Of a DNA stretch of 64,000 nucleotides, positions 34,806 through 43,024 are shown piece by piece (the stretch's first letter is position 1; every line of letters starts with the position of its first letter). The stretch spans positions 149,988 to 213,987 of the forward strand of contig CAUJHR010000016.1 in NCBI GenBank assembly GCA_963205195.1, read 5' to 3'. The notes under the pieces are model-generated. The model was not told where the DNA came from and ran no database searches. It saw nothing but the letters and a program-made list of their open reading frames with translations. The translations under genes and the position numbers were made by a program. This DNA comes from Pseudomonadota bacterium (GTDB lineage: Bacteria > Pseudomonadota > Alphaproteobacteria > Rickettsiales > SXRF01).

Positions 34806-35852
34806 ATGGCTGATATAGATGCTATACTTCAAGAAAACACCAAAAAAATTGATGCCGCATTAGCAGCAATCGACCCTAAACTCGCGCAGGTTTCCGAAGA
34901 AATTAAAAAATTCGATGTTAAACCCGACAAAGTTTATTTCCTTGATAAAGAAGGCAATAAGATTACAGAAGGAAATTCCGGGCATAAGCTTAAAATTCCC
35001 AGTGGGACCGCAAAGATCATTGCTAACGGTAATGCAATGCTAAACGGGGATTTAGATAATATAGCTGTTTTTGCCAAAACCAGCGTTACAGCAAATAACA
35101 CAGATAGTGATTCAAAAATAATTGCAGGCGGCGATGTAAATATAGCGCACCTGCACTTAGGAAATGTAGCGGCTGGCGGAAATTTCATAACCCACGGCAT
35201 AATATTTGGCGACGTTGCCGCTAAAGGCAGGGTATTTGGAAATGCCACTCAATCAGAATCAAAAATACATGCGGGCAAAGATGTCCACATTACAGGCAGC
35301 GTCCAAGGGACAGCAATTACATCTGGCAATTTCGTTACTGAAAGCGCAATACATGGTGAAGTTGCCGCCAAAGGTAATGTGACAGCTAAAGATACGATCT
35401 TTGGTAAAGTCATTGCAAATGGCAATGTTACAGCGAAGGATACCCAATTCAGCGCCGAGATAATGGCAGGCGGCGACGTAAATACAACATTAAGTCAGCT
35501 TGGGAAAATTACAGCTGGAAGAAATTTTTCAACCCAACATACAATAATGGGTGAAGCAACAGCAGGCAGAAGCATTACGGCAAAGGAAGTTGATGGTAAG
35601 GCAAAGATCGATGCGCCTCAATTATTTCTTCCTAAAGGCGCAAAAGAGCCGGAAAATTTTACAGGCGAGATAATTGAAATTCCTAAAGCGAAATGGAATA
35701 AATTAAAACAGCTCTCAACTGAAGAAAATGCTAAAGCATTGGAGGATTTCCGGATAATAGTAGGCGGAACCTATACCCATGCCAAGGATATTGATTTCAC
35801 CCATAACAATCCCGCTGCTGTCCAAAAGCCAACCAACTATAAACATAAATAA
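34806..35852 (+). CDS. Beta-solenoid (bactofilin/FapA-like repeat) protein, paralogue 1
   Basis: A 348-residue protein with a helical N-terminus (IDAILQENTKKIDAALAAIDPKLAQVSEEI), a VYFLDKEGNKI strand pair, then GTAKIIANGNAML and more than ten imperfect repeats of about 16-18 residues of the form (A/I)-x-A-G-G-(D/N)-V/F plus short strands, for example IIAGGDVNI, VAAGGNFIT, VAAKGRVFG, ITAGRNFST. This is the pattern of a right-handed beta-solenoid, as in bactofilins and DUF342-type proteins. AAGGAAGG supports the ATG at 34806 over an upstream GTG. A paralogue lies at 44874-45656. Function unknown; a structural or polymer-forming role is inference. Confidence 0.72.
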   Translation: MADIDAILQENTKKIDAALAAIDPKLAQVSEEIKKFDVKPDKVYFLDKEGNKITEGNSGHKLKIPSGTAKIIANGNAMLNGDLDNIAVFAKTSVTANNTDSDSKIIAGGDVNIAHLHLGNVAAGGNFITHGIIFGDVAAKGRVFGNATQSESKIHAGKDVHITGSVQGTAITSGNFVTESAIHGEVAAKGNVTAKDTIFGKVIANGNVTAKDTQFSAEIMAGGDVNTTLSQLGKITAGRNFSTQHTIMGEATAGRSITAKEVDGKAKIDAPQLFLPKGAKEPENFTGEIIEIPKAKWNKLKQLSTEENAKALEDFRIIVGGTYTHAKDIDFTHNNPAAVQKPTNYKHK

Positions 35853-35975
35853 TCCCCCCTCTTTGTTTGTCATTCCGAAGGGCGGAATCTATGCCAAGCA
35901 GAACAGTCAGAAGTTTATTGTAGGCATTGATGCCAGCCTTCCCAAAACGAGACAAGTATACAAATAAATGGTAGC

Positions 35976-36097
35976 AAAATTCGCTTTGGCGATAAAGCGC
36001 GCAGCGATGGAAACCGAGAAAAGTTAAGCGTACACGTTAGTACGTGACTTTTCGAGGAGGCTCCATCGCAAGCAGGTTTGAAGCCAAAGTAGAATTT
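35976..36097. repeat. Family A palindromic element, copy 2
   Basis: A 122-base unit with ends AAAATTCGCTTTGGC and GCCAAAGTAGAATTT. Relative to copy 1 both arms carry the paired change C to T (CTC to TTC) and G to A (GAG to GAA). It overlaps the TAA stop of minus-strand fliI by two bases. A GTCATTCCGAAGGGCGGAATC fragment lies just before it at 35867. Confidence 0.85.
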
Positions 36098-37445
36098 ATG
36101 TTGTCTTCGTCTCGCGCCAATTGGCAATGCCTAGCAACTTGGCAAGCTGGTCGTATCCTTCATCAAGGGTAGTTTTTTCATCCTTACGCTGGCGCAGGAA
36201 ATCTTCTAGCGCCGGGTAATATTGTATCGCCTGGTCAACTGCCGGATCTGATCCTTTACGGTATGCGCCGAGGCGTATCATCTCTGCCATATCCTCATAG
36301 GTTGAAAGCAGGCGGCGGGCAACCAGCACCAGCGCATTTTCCTGCTCGTTATTGCAGTCGGGCATTGTTCGCGAAACGCTTTTTAAAATATTCACCGCCG
36401 GGAAGCGCCCGCGCTGCGCGATTGAACGGTCTAAAATTATATGCCCATCTAGTATCCCGCGCACAGTATCCGATACCGGCTCATTCGTATCATCGCCTTC
36501 CACAAGCACGGTGAAAAGTCCGGTAATGCTCCCCTGCCCGGCTTTTCCCGGCCCGGCTCTTTCTAAAAGCTTTGGCAGTTCGGCAAATACAGTCGGCGTA
36601 TAACCTTTGCTGGTTGGCGGTTCGCCTGCTGACAGCCCAATTTCGCGCTGCGCCATTGCAAAACGCGTTACACTATCCATCAGGCATAATACATTTTTCC
36701 CGTTATCGCGGAAATATTCAGAAACCGACATTGTAAGATATGCTGATTGCCGGCGCAGCAATGCGAACTCGCTGGATGTCGCAACGATGATGACCGAGCG
36801 CTTAAGCCCTTCTTCGCCCAGATCATCCTCGATGAATTCCTGAAGTTCACGTGAGCGTTCCCCGATAAGCCCGATGACGTTGACATCCGCCTGAGAATTT
36901 CGTGCAAGCATAGACATCAGGATAGATTTACCAACTCCCGAACCGGCGAATATACCCATACGCTGTCCCCGGCAGCAGGTAAGGAAAGTATTCATGCTTC
37001 GCACGCCCATATTGAGTTTTCCGCGTACGCGAACACGGTCATGCGGCGGGGGTGGCTCAGCGCGAAGCTGATAAGCTTTTGTTCCGCGGGGAAGCGGCCC
37101 TTTTCCATCCACCGGCTCGCCCATCGCATTTATCACGCGGCCCAGCCAACGCTCATCAGGGTAGCATACATTAGCGTTCTCTTCGAGCACCACTTTTGCG
37201 CCGGGGCCAATTCCCTCGATACTGCCAAAAGGCATCAGCAATGCGCGGTTATCACGGAACCCTACAACTTCAGCAGGTATTATTTGCTGCGAAGTTCCAA
37301 ACCCGCGTGCGCCGATAATGGTGCAGCGCGAACCGACACTCAGCAATCTTTCAATTCCTGAACATTCGATAAGCATACCCAGCACAGCAACTACAACACC
37401 TGTGACAGTCACTTCCTGTATGTTGTTTATTTCTTCTAGCTGCAT
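36096..37445 (-). CDS. fliI: Flagellar-type export ATPase FliI
   Basis: Hexameric ATPase related to F1-beta that energises flagellar (or type III) protein export. The 449-residue chain has [14 protein letters not shown], the Walker [18 protein letters not shown] (about residues 165-181), [16 protein letters not shown], Walker [27 protein letters not shown], and [22 protein letters not shown]. The [18 protein letters not shown] stretch is characteristic of FliI/SctN. Its likely partner FliJ is 1.6 kb away on the same strand. No other flagellar gene is in the window. Flagellar versus injectisome use cannot be decided from this gene alone. Confidence 0.93.
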   Translation of the reverse strand: MQLEEINNIQEVTVTGVVVAVLGMLIECSGIERLLSVGSRCTIIGARGFGTSQQIIPAEVVGFRDNRALLMPFGSIEGIGPGAKVVLEENANVCYPDERWLGRVINAMGEPVDGKGPLPRGTKAYQLRAEPPPPHDRVRVRGKLNMGVRSMNTFLTCCRGQRMGIFAGSGVGKSILMSMLARNSQADVNVIGLIGERSRELQEFIEDDLGEEGLKRSVIIVATSSEFALLRRQSAYLTMSVSEYFRDNGKNVLCLMDSVTRFAMAQREIGLSAGEPPTSKGYTPTVFAELPKLLERAGPGKAGQGSITGLFTVLVEGDDTNEPVSDTVRGILDGHIILDRSIAQRGRFPAVNILKSVSRTMPDCNNEQENALVLVARRLLSTYEDMAEMIRLGAYRKGSDPAVDQAIQYYPALEDFLRQRKDEKTTLDEGYDQLAKLLGIANWRETKTT

Positions 37446-37481
37446 GGATAGGTTCCCCTAGTTAGAAAATCGGGGAATTAT

Positions 37482-37697
37482 TTATTTCTGCGGATCAATG
37501 ACTACAGGATAATACACAATATTAGGTGCAGGACGGCGGGCACTGGAGCCGCGGGTAGGAACAGGCGGCTTTTCATGATTTCCGGGTATAACCTGATAGC
37601 CCTGCGTTATAATCCTGAAACCGCTATTATTATCCATTTGATCATTGCCTAGGCCCGATTTCGGATTCTGAAAAAATTTTCCTATAATTCCTAGCAT
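37482..37697 (-). CDS. Small hypothetical protein upstream of fliI
   Basis: A 71-residue protein that starts MLGIIGKFFQNPKSGLGNDQMDNN and contains a proline-rich central part (EKPPVPTRGSSARRPAPN) before VYYPVVIDPQK. No family recognised and no membrane segment. It lies between the DUF6338-like gene and fliI on the same strand, with nine- and 36-base gaps, so the three may form one transcript. Coding status is plausible but unproven. Confidence 0.5.
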   Translation of the reverse strand: MLGIIGKFFQNPKSGLGNDQMDNNSGFRIITQGYQVIPGNHEKPPVPTRGSSARRPAPNIVYYPVVIDPQK

Positions 37698-37706
37698 GTA
37701 TAGCTC

Positions 37707-38309
37707 CTATTTTACAAACTCGATAAAGGCAATTTCTTCCCCATTTATCCAAAGACCTTTTGTATTATCAACCTGGGTCCAAACCCCTTTATCGGAAAAG
37801 GTATAAGTCTCTTCCAAGTATATATCCTTATGTTCCAGAAGGGAAGAAGATAATGAATTTTCACCAAAGTAGCCCCCAACCTCGGTACCATCCTTTAAAG
37901 TGACCACTACATAGCAAGACTTCATATTCCCAAACTTCTTGTCCCAGCCAGTTAGAATGTGATTTACATATGGCAGGTCAAGTAGCTTTGCCACTCTCAG
38001 AATAATATTTTTCTGGAGGATTTTTGCAGTCACTAAAGCAAGCATGACCGGCATGCAAAAAATTATAAAAAACCATAAAGCAGCAAGTACCACCGGACGG
38101 TTTATAAATACCCCGTCGATTAAATAATAAATTATCGGAAGGCATATAATATAATTTATTGCCGATGCGGTAAGCAATCCAAGCAAGAGCAATTCTTTGC
38201 TTTTTCTCTCCTTCTGCCTGAAAAAATTTGCAAGTGTGCAGTCAAATAAGAATCCCGGAACGAACACACATAGAACCAGAAGTATACTATTGATGTCATC
38301 AAACTTCAT
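37707..38309 (-). CDS. DUF6338-like membrane protein
   Basis: A 200-residue protein with three or four membrane helices in the first half (LLVLCVFVPGFLFDCTL, LLLGLLTASAINYIICLPIIYYLI, VVLAALWFFIIFCMPVMLALVTAKIL) and a soluble C-terminal domain with CYVVVTLKDGTEVGGYFGENSLSSSLLEHKDIYLEETYTF, the pattern I associate with DUF6338. The soluble part looks like a small beta-rich SH3-like fold. Function unknown. It is divergent from ctrA; the 265-base gap holds the ctrA boxes. Confidence 0.65.
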   Translation of the reverse strand: MKFDDINSILLVLCVFVPGFLFDCTLANFFRQKERKSKELLLLGLLTASAINYIICLPIIYYLIDGVFINRPVVLAALWFFIIFCMPVMLALVTAKILQKNIILRVAKLLDLPYVNHILTGWDKKFGNMKSCYVVVTLKDGTEVGGYFGENSLSSSLLEHKDIYLEETYTFSDKGVWTQVDNTKGLWINGEEIAFIEFVK

Positions 38310-38519
38310 ATTAAAAACCCATTTATGTACGGTTTATAGACATTAATTGGTAACAGGCTGTATGATAGTTGTTTCTTCAACATGCTATTATAGTTAGCTA
38401 ATGTTTCTTAATTGACATAGCAATTTGATTCACATACAAACATTGTAGTGTTTTTCACACAATAAAATTTTTATTGAAAAGTTATATAATAAAAGATTGT
38501 GATAACAAATTTTTTATGC

Positions 38520-38534
38520 TTAACTTAAAATTAA
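38520..38534 (+). promoter_or_regulatory. CtrA box 1 (TTAA-N7-TTAA)
   Basis: TTAA at 38520-38523 and TTAA at 38531-38534 with exactly seven bases between, the full CtrA recognition pattern, 41 bases upstream of the ctrA start. A second box lies four bases further on. This suggests autoregulation, as known for Caulobacter ctrA. Confidence 0.65.
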
Positions 38535-38538
38535 TAAT

Positions 38539-38553
38539 TTAACGAATTGTTAA
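38539..38553 (+). promoter_or_regulatory. CtrA box 2 (TTAA-N7-TTAA)
   Basis: TTAA at 38539-38542 and TTAA at 38550-38553 with seven bases between. The centres of the two boxes are 19 bases apart, nearly two helical turns, so two CtrA dimers could bind the same face. The surrounding DNA is AT-rich, so chance matches are possible. Confidence 0.65.
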
Positions 38554-38574
38554 TGTAAATTAGGGGGATTCGAA

Positions 38575-39291
38575 ATGCGTGTATTATTGGTAGAAGATGA
38601 TTCCTCAACCGCAAAGGCGATTGAACTTTCATTGGCCTCTGAGGGTATCATTTGCGATACCACCCAGCTTGGTGAAGAAGGTCTGGAGATTGGGAAATTA
38701 TATGATTATGACATCATAATCCTCGACCTTATGCTGCCAGATATCGACGGCTACGAAGTTCTGCGCCGTTTCCGCGCTGCCCGCGTCACCACCCCGATAC
38801 TTATCTTATCTGGCCTTTCTGGTCCCGATCAGAAGATCAAAGGTCTTGGCTATGGTGCCGACGATTACCTTACCAAACCTTTCAATAAAGGTGAGCTGAT
38901 AGCGCGCATCCAGGCAATTGTCCGCCGTTCGAAAGGTCACTCAGAATCCATTATCCGCACCGGGAAACTTTCCGTAAATCTTGACACTCGCTCTATCGAC
39001 GTGGATGGCAAGGCACTGCACCTCACCAGCAAGGAATACAGCATCCTTGAACTTCTTTCCTTGCGTAAAGGCACCACCCTTACCAAGGAAATGTTCCTCA
39101 ATCACCTTTACGGCGGTATTGATGAACCGGAATTAAAGATCATCGACGTGTTCGTTTGCAAACTGCGTAAAAAACTTGCAACAGCAGCAGGCGGCGAGAA
39201 CTACATCGAAACAGTCTGGGGCCGCGGTTATGTGCTGAAAGACCCGGAACAGATGTCTGATTCACAGCTCCACGCCAACGAAATGGCTTGA
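38575..39291 (+). CDS. ctrA: Cell-cycle response regulator CtrA
   Basis: OmpR-type response regulator that controls cell cycle, motility and other genes in alphaproteobacteria. The 238-residue protein begins [20 protein letters not shown] with the acidic pocket, the phospho-acceptor Asp51 in [10 protein letters not shown], and Lys101 in YLTKPF. The C-terminal winged helix has [34 protein letters not shown] and [11 protein letters not shown], closely matching CtrA. GGGGGA precedes the ATG. Two CtrA boxes upstream suggest autoregulation. A bidirectional terminator follows about 115 bases downstream. Confidence 0.95.
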   Translation: MRVLLVEDDSSTAKAIELSLASEGIICDTTQLGEEGLEIGKLYDYDIIILDLMLPDIDGYEVLRRFRAARVTTPILILSGLSGPDQKIKGLGYGADDYLTKPFNKGELIARIQAIVRRSKGHSESIIRTGKLSVNLDTRSIDVDGKALHLTSKEYSILELLSLRKGTTLTKEMFLNHLYGGIDEPELKIIDVFVCKLRKKLATAAGGENYIETVWGRGYVLKDPEQMSDSQLHANEMA

Positions 39292-39405
39292 TCTATATTC
39301 TGTCATGCCAGCGCAGGCTGGCATCCATACTTATATTTATCATTCCGTACTTGTTGCTGGATCCGTCAATAAATTATTTACTAACCACCCTATCTTACAA
39401 ATAAC

Positions 39406-39437
39406 AAAAAACCCGGCAAAAGCCGGGTTTCTTGTTT
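39406..39437. terminator. Bidirectional rho-independent terminator between ctrA and the 39466 gene
   Basis: AAAAACCCGGC and GCCGGGTTT arms with an AAAA loop; T-rich on the plus side and A-rich (T-rich on the minus strand) on the other, so it can serve both convergent genes. A GTCATGCCAGCGCAGGCTGGC palindrome lies at 39302-39325. Confidence 0.85.
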
Positions 39438-39465
39438 CTAGTCACAGAAATTCCGTAATATCGCG

Positions 39466-39636
39466 TTATATTCCGCGTCCTTTTTTGCCCTCAACTTCGG
39501 CTGATGGCGCATTCAAGCTACCCATCATGTCTTTTATACCCTGGGCAAGCTTTTCTTCGGATAAATTTTTAAGCACAGCAGGGTCTACCGCCTGCCTTAG
39601 ATAACCTTCTAACTGTTCTGCTGTGATCTTTCCCAT
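39466..39636 (-). CDS. Small hypothetical protein, 56 residues
   Basis: A short frame starting MGKITAEQLEGYLRQAVDPAVLKNLSEEKLAQG and ending KKGRGI. It looks like a small helical protein. GGGAG lies about 11 bases and GGAA five bases upstream of the ATG, giving reasonable translation support. It follows the next gene in transcription order by 16 bases, so they likely share a transcript. No family recognised. Confidence 0.55.
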   Translation of the reverse strand: MGKITAEQLEGYLRQAVDPAVLKNLSEEKLAQGIKDMMGSLNAPSAEVEGKKGRGI

Positions 39637-39652
39637 TATTCCACTCCCGTTG

Positions 39653-39940
39653 TTAATTCTTTAATTTTATTTTTATTTCTTGTTCTTTGGCTATATTCTG
39701 CGCCACATTCAGTGCAATTCCGCGAACATTGGCCTGCTGCAGCAGCATTCCGTTCTCATCGCGCACACCTTCAAACATTTTAACAAGGTATGGGCGGATC
39801 TTTTCGGCAATATCAATAATGAGGTTTCCGCGGGTTTGTTCCTGGGCACGCGTCACAACTTGTATAGCGGCAGACTTAGCGGCAGCCGGTATCGGCTTTT
39901 TCGCGTTATTCACCCAAGAATTAATCGCATCGTGCGACAT
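39653..39940 (-). CDS. Small hypothetical helical protein
   Basis: A 95-residue protein from the ATG at 39940 (MSHDAINSWVNNAKKPIPAAAKSAAIQVVTRAQEQTRGN...), chosen because GGAG lies six bases upstream; an upstream start would add six residues. It is predicted mostly helical and charged, ending in EQEIKIKLKN. Function unknown. It lies between ctrA and a solitary terminase gene; a gap of 145 bases separates it from terL. Confidence 0.6.
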   Translation of the reverse strand: MSHDAINSWVNNAKKPIPAAAKSAAIQVVTRAQEQTRGNLIIDIAEKIRPYLVKMFEGVRDENGMLLQQANVRGIALNVAQNIAKEQEIKIKLKN

Positions 39941-40085
39941 AAAACTCTCCACCATCAATATTAACTAATTAAACTAATATCTATCATATTATGTTAATAG
40001 ATTTAATTATTGGTTAACAAGAATATACATATATTAGCATAATTTTGCTATTATTAAAAGCCCAATAGCTGTTATTTCTATATAA

Positions 40086-41474
40086 TTAAATACGCCGCAT
40101 GCTAAGCTTTTCCCAGCTTTGCGAACGTTTCCAGTCAAAATACTGGGTCAGCGCGTCGATCTGGTCGTCATGGGCGCAATTCGGGAAAGAAAAAAGCTCA
40201 GCCTCGAAATCAGCCAGCCATGCCGCCTGCTGCGGTAAAACCAGTTTCCCGGCCTCCAGCATCGCAGAAATAGCGGCAAAGCGGGTTATTTTATCACTTT
40301 TCGGGGAAATTCCTATTAGCGGCAGGTAGCTTTCACGCCTGATATCCTGCAATATCTGCTGCCCGCTGGCTTTATCCTCCACCAATATAATCTTTGGCTT
40401 GTCCTCATCGGCGTAATTATAGAAAGCTTTTTTCAAGTCGGGATATTCAAGGCGCATCACCCGCGCTTCACGCAAATAGCTGCGCCCGCCAGCTTCTACG
40501 AAGGTAAGGCACACGCTGGCATCGTGCCGTGCGCTGCTTTTGATCGCCGTATCCCAGCTTTGCACAACCGCCTCGTAAACTGTCGGCAGGCTGGCATAAC
40601 GCATAAACCAGCTTTTATCAACCATAGCGCCCTGCTCCGGTTGCGGGCTTTGCTGATACTGGGCAGCAAATGCGCTGCTCCCCAGTTCTATTTTTGCGCG
40701 CTCAAGCAGCTTTATATCCTCCCGCCCAGGATGCAGCACTTCACCAAGCTCATAGGTCTTTACAAAATTTGCAAAGCTGTAATTACGCTGCCTGTCAGAA
40801 ATGGCAGGCAATGACAAATGCTCCCAGCCGCCCTTGGCAAGCAGGTAGCCGCTAAGGTCTTCACTATGCAGCCTCTGCATCACCAGCACAATGACACCGC
40901 TTTTTTTATTATTAAGCCGCGTGGAAAAAGTATGGTCGAACCAGTTGTTCACATTTTCGCGGAAACGAATATTCATAGCCTGCGCCGGGCTTATAGGGTC
41001 ATCTATGATAAGAAAATTCCCGCCCTCGCCCACCACACTCGCACCAACCGAACTGGCAAGCCGGAAGCCGCGCTTGGTAGTTACGAATTTATGTTTTTCA
41101 TTCTGCCCGCGTACAAGTTTTACATCAGGAAAAACATCCCGGTACCAAGAGCCGGAAACCACTAGACGGCAATCGAGCGAATGTTTTATACTGAGCGACG
41201 CAGCATAACTAGCTGCAATTACCCGTGCCCTTGGGTCATGTCCCAGCAACCATGCAGGCCAAGCAACACTTACACATATCGATTTAAGCGATCTCGGCGG
41301 GATATTGATGATAAGCCTGGTTATCTGTGCCTTGCGTGCAGCCTCTAAATATTCTGCTATCAGGTCTATATGCCAGTTTGGTTGGAGCTGCGCTGCCGGG
41401 TCAATGGTCGAAAGTGTTTTTCCGATGAATGTCGAAAAATTGCTACGCAGCAATTCATTATACCATTTCGGCAT
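40086..41474 (-). CDS. terL: Phage terminase large subunit (solitary)
   Basis: ATPase-nuclease that packages DNA into phage or gene transfer agent heads. The 462-residue protein has a variant Walker A NIPPRSLKS (about residues 58-66), Walker B FLIIDDPI, the coupling motif region VIVLVMQRLHSEDLSGYLL, GWEHLSLPA, and a C-terminal RNase H-like nuclease with acidic residues in QSWDTAIK, LVEDKASG and HDDQIDAL. All catalytic motifs look intact. No portal, capsid or tail genes are adjacent. It overlaps the upstream small gene by 17 bases. This may be a prophage remnant, a dispersed gene transfer agent component or a domesticated gene. Confidence 0.9.
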   Translation of the reverse strand: MPKWYNELLRSNFSTFIGKTLSTIDPAAQLQPNWHIDLIAEYLEAARKAQITRLIINIPPRSLKSICVSVAWPAWLLGHDPRARVIAASYAASLSIKHSLDCRLVVSGSWYRDVFPDVKLVRGQNEKHKFVTTKRGFRLASSVGASVVGEGGNFLIIDDPISPAQAMNIRFRENVNNWFDHTFSTRLNNKKSGVIVLVMQRLHSEDLSGYLLAKGGWEHLSLPAISDRQRNYSFANFVKTYELGEVLHPGREDIKLLERAKIELGSSAFAAQYQQSPQPEQGAMVDKSWFMRYASLPTVYEAVVQSWDTAIKSSARHDASVCLTFVEAGGRSYLREARVMRLEYPDLKKAFYNYADEDKPKIILVEDKASGQQILQDIRRESYLPLIGISPKSDKITRFAAISAMLEAGKLVLPQQAAWLADFEAELFSFPNCAHDDQIDALTQYFDWKRSQSWEKLSMRRI

Positions 41475-41826
41475 CGCTGATTTCTTTAGCCGGTATTGGC
41501 AATGGCATTTTAAGTTTTTTTACAAATTCTTCCACCAGTGCAATATCAGCTTCAGATAATTTATTACCGCTGCCATGTGCTGAAAAAACCGCATCATTAG
41601 CTTCTACATCGCCCAGCTTTTCCAGCAGCTCTGCAAGTATCACAAGATTCCCGGCAATTGGTGTTTTATTTCCAAAGAGCAATTCATGGCTAGATCTCAA
41701 TTTATCCAGCTCATCAATTTCTGCGATATTTAAACGCTCGATTCTCTCTTCAATAGTAATAAGCAGTTTTCGGGTAATGAGCTGCAGGTGCGCCGAGCTG
41801 CTATATTGTTCTTTTTTCTTTCCCAT
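41458..41826 (-). CDS. Possible terminase small-subunit-like protein
   Basis: A 122-residue helical protein (from ATG 41826; a TTG at 41844 would add six residues) directly upstream of and overlapping terL by 17 bases. It contains long charged helices (LQLITRKLLITIEERIERLNIAEIDELDKLRSSHELLFG) and a glycine/asparagine linker before KLSEADIALVEEFVKKLKMP. Position, size and helical character suit a terminase small subunit, but no helix-turn-helix is obvious, so the call rests on context. Confidence 0.55.
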   Translation of the reverse strand: MGKKKEQYSSSAHLQLITRKLLITIEERIERLNIAEIDELDKLRSSHELLFGNKTPIAGNLVILAELLEKLGDVEANDAVFSAHGSGNKLSEADIALVEEFVKKLKMPLPIPAKEISDAEMV

Positions 41827-41872
41827 GCGACTCAGGATAACCAAGCCTTATATGCACCGGAAGTAGATATTT

Positions 41873-41941
41873 GATAACAGATGACGGATAACGGATGGCG
41901 TTATTCCTTGCTTGTCATCCGTCCTCTGTCCTCTGTCATCC
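41873..41941. repeat. Heptamer inverted-repeat array overlapping a C-terminus, TCATCCG type
   Basis: Left arm GATAACAGATGACGGATAACG; right arm TCATCCGTCCTCTGTCCTCTG and TCATCC. From 41901 on, it is coding on the minus strand, giving the tail RMTEDRGRMTSKE of the flippase-like protein and its stop codon. Confidence 0.8.
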
Positions 41942-42875
41942 TTTTACTCACCAGCCACAAAAACCCAGCAGGGATACTGGTAACTATAGAAAGCAGCCCC
42001 AATTGCACGGAAACGGCCAGTGCCACCATTTGCGGCACGCCGATAAGCCCCAGCATATATACCATAGCCGCTTCCCGCAAGCCCCACCCGCCTATTGAGA
42101 TCGGTATTATGGAGATCAGCAGCACCCAGGGAACCAGCGTCACCGCGTCCAGAAGCGAGATAGGGTTCCCAAGGCTTCTGGCCAGCACATACGCGCAAAG
42201 GCAGTAGCAGATATGCGAAATTATCGCATAAAATAACGACCATGAAGCAGGCCCGGGGCAAACGAGCATCAGCCGGATATTGGAAAGCAAATGCTCAAGC
42301 CAGTGCAGCGATTTAAGGAACGGTATTTTTAAAATTATCTTATCTAGATTGAATAGTACCCAGAAACCAAACGCGAGTATGAACAAGAAAAGCGGCAGCA
42401 TTATCCATGCGCTTATGCCAAGGTAACCAGCGAATACAGGCATGGTGATACCCCCCATTACCCCAAGGGCGAGCAGGGCTATCATCCTGTCGATCACCAC
42501 CGAGCTTATAGCCAGCGGCAGCGGTGTATGCTCGGATTTTACCAGCCATACACGTATCACATCCCCCCCCACCGTACCTGGCAGGCAGCAATTGAAAAAC
42601 ACGCTGATGTAATAAGTTTTCAGCGCCGACAAATGAGAAATAACCTTACCACCGGTTTTATTCAGGCAAACCAGTACCATACGCCAGCGTATCGAACCTA
42701 GAACCACCTGGAAAGAAAGGAACATAAGGCCTTCAATAAAAGCATAGCGGTTTTGCGAGCGCAGCATTGCCTGAAGCTCGCCTACATCTATCCCATGCAG
42801 TACAAACCAGAAGGCAAGCAGCATAAGGGCAAGCTTTAAAAACAGGGAAAGGGCTTTGGAGTGTCTGGCTAACAT
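41901..42875 (-). CDS. Lysylphosphatidylglycerol synthase TM-region / UPF0104 family membrane protein
   Basis: A 324-residue inner-membrane protein with about eight helices, of the type found as the flippase half of MprF and as stand-alone proteins. Diagnostic segments are SIRWRMVL, CLPGTVGGDVIRVWLV (about 92-107), SSVVIDRMIALLALG and IISIIPISIGGWGLREAAMV. It has no aminoacyl-transferase domain. The longer upstream frame overlaps glmS, so ATG 42875 is preferred. Its last 13 residues are encoded by a heptamer repeat. Substrate unknown, probably a lipid or glycolipid. Confidence 0.8.
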   Translation of the reverse strand: MLARHSKALSLFLKLALMLLAFWFVLHGIDVGELQAMLRSQNRYAFIEGLMFLSFQVVLGSIRWRMVLVCLNKTGGKVISHLSALKTYYISVFFNCCLPGTVGGDVIRVWLVKSEHTPLPLAISSVVIDRMIALLALGVMGGITMPVFAGYLGISAWIMLPLFLFILAFGFWVLFNLDKIILKIPFLKSLHWLEHLLSNIRLMLVCPGPASWSLFYAIISHICYCLCAYVLARSLGNPISLLDAVTLVPWVLLISIIPISIGGWGLREAAMVYMLGLIGVPQMVALAVSVQLGLLSIVTSIPAGFLWLVSKRMTEDRGRMTSKE

Positions 42876-43024
42876 GGTATTTATTCGCAAGATATTCGTA
42901 TTTCGTAAGATATTAGTATAATGTAATAAAACGTAACAAACATTGACTTGCAAAGCTATAATTAAAAGCGTAGTTCCTATTTCCTTACAAATTTGCAGTT
43001 TTTTAAAATGGGAAGAATAACAGT

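Noticed and set aside
42880..43024. glmS ribozyme or riboswitch in the glmS leader
   Set aside because: The leader is only about 150 bases of AT-rich sequence with no recognisable ribozyme core, and the glmS ribozyme is typical of Gram-positive bacteria.
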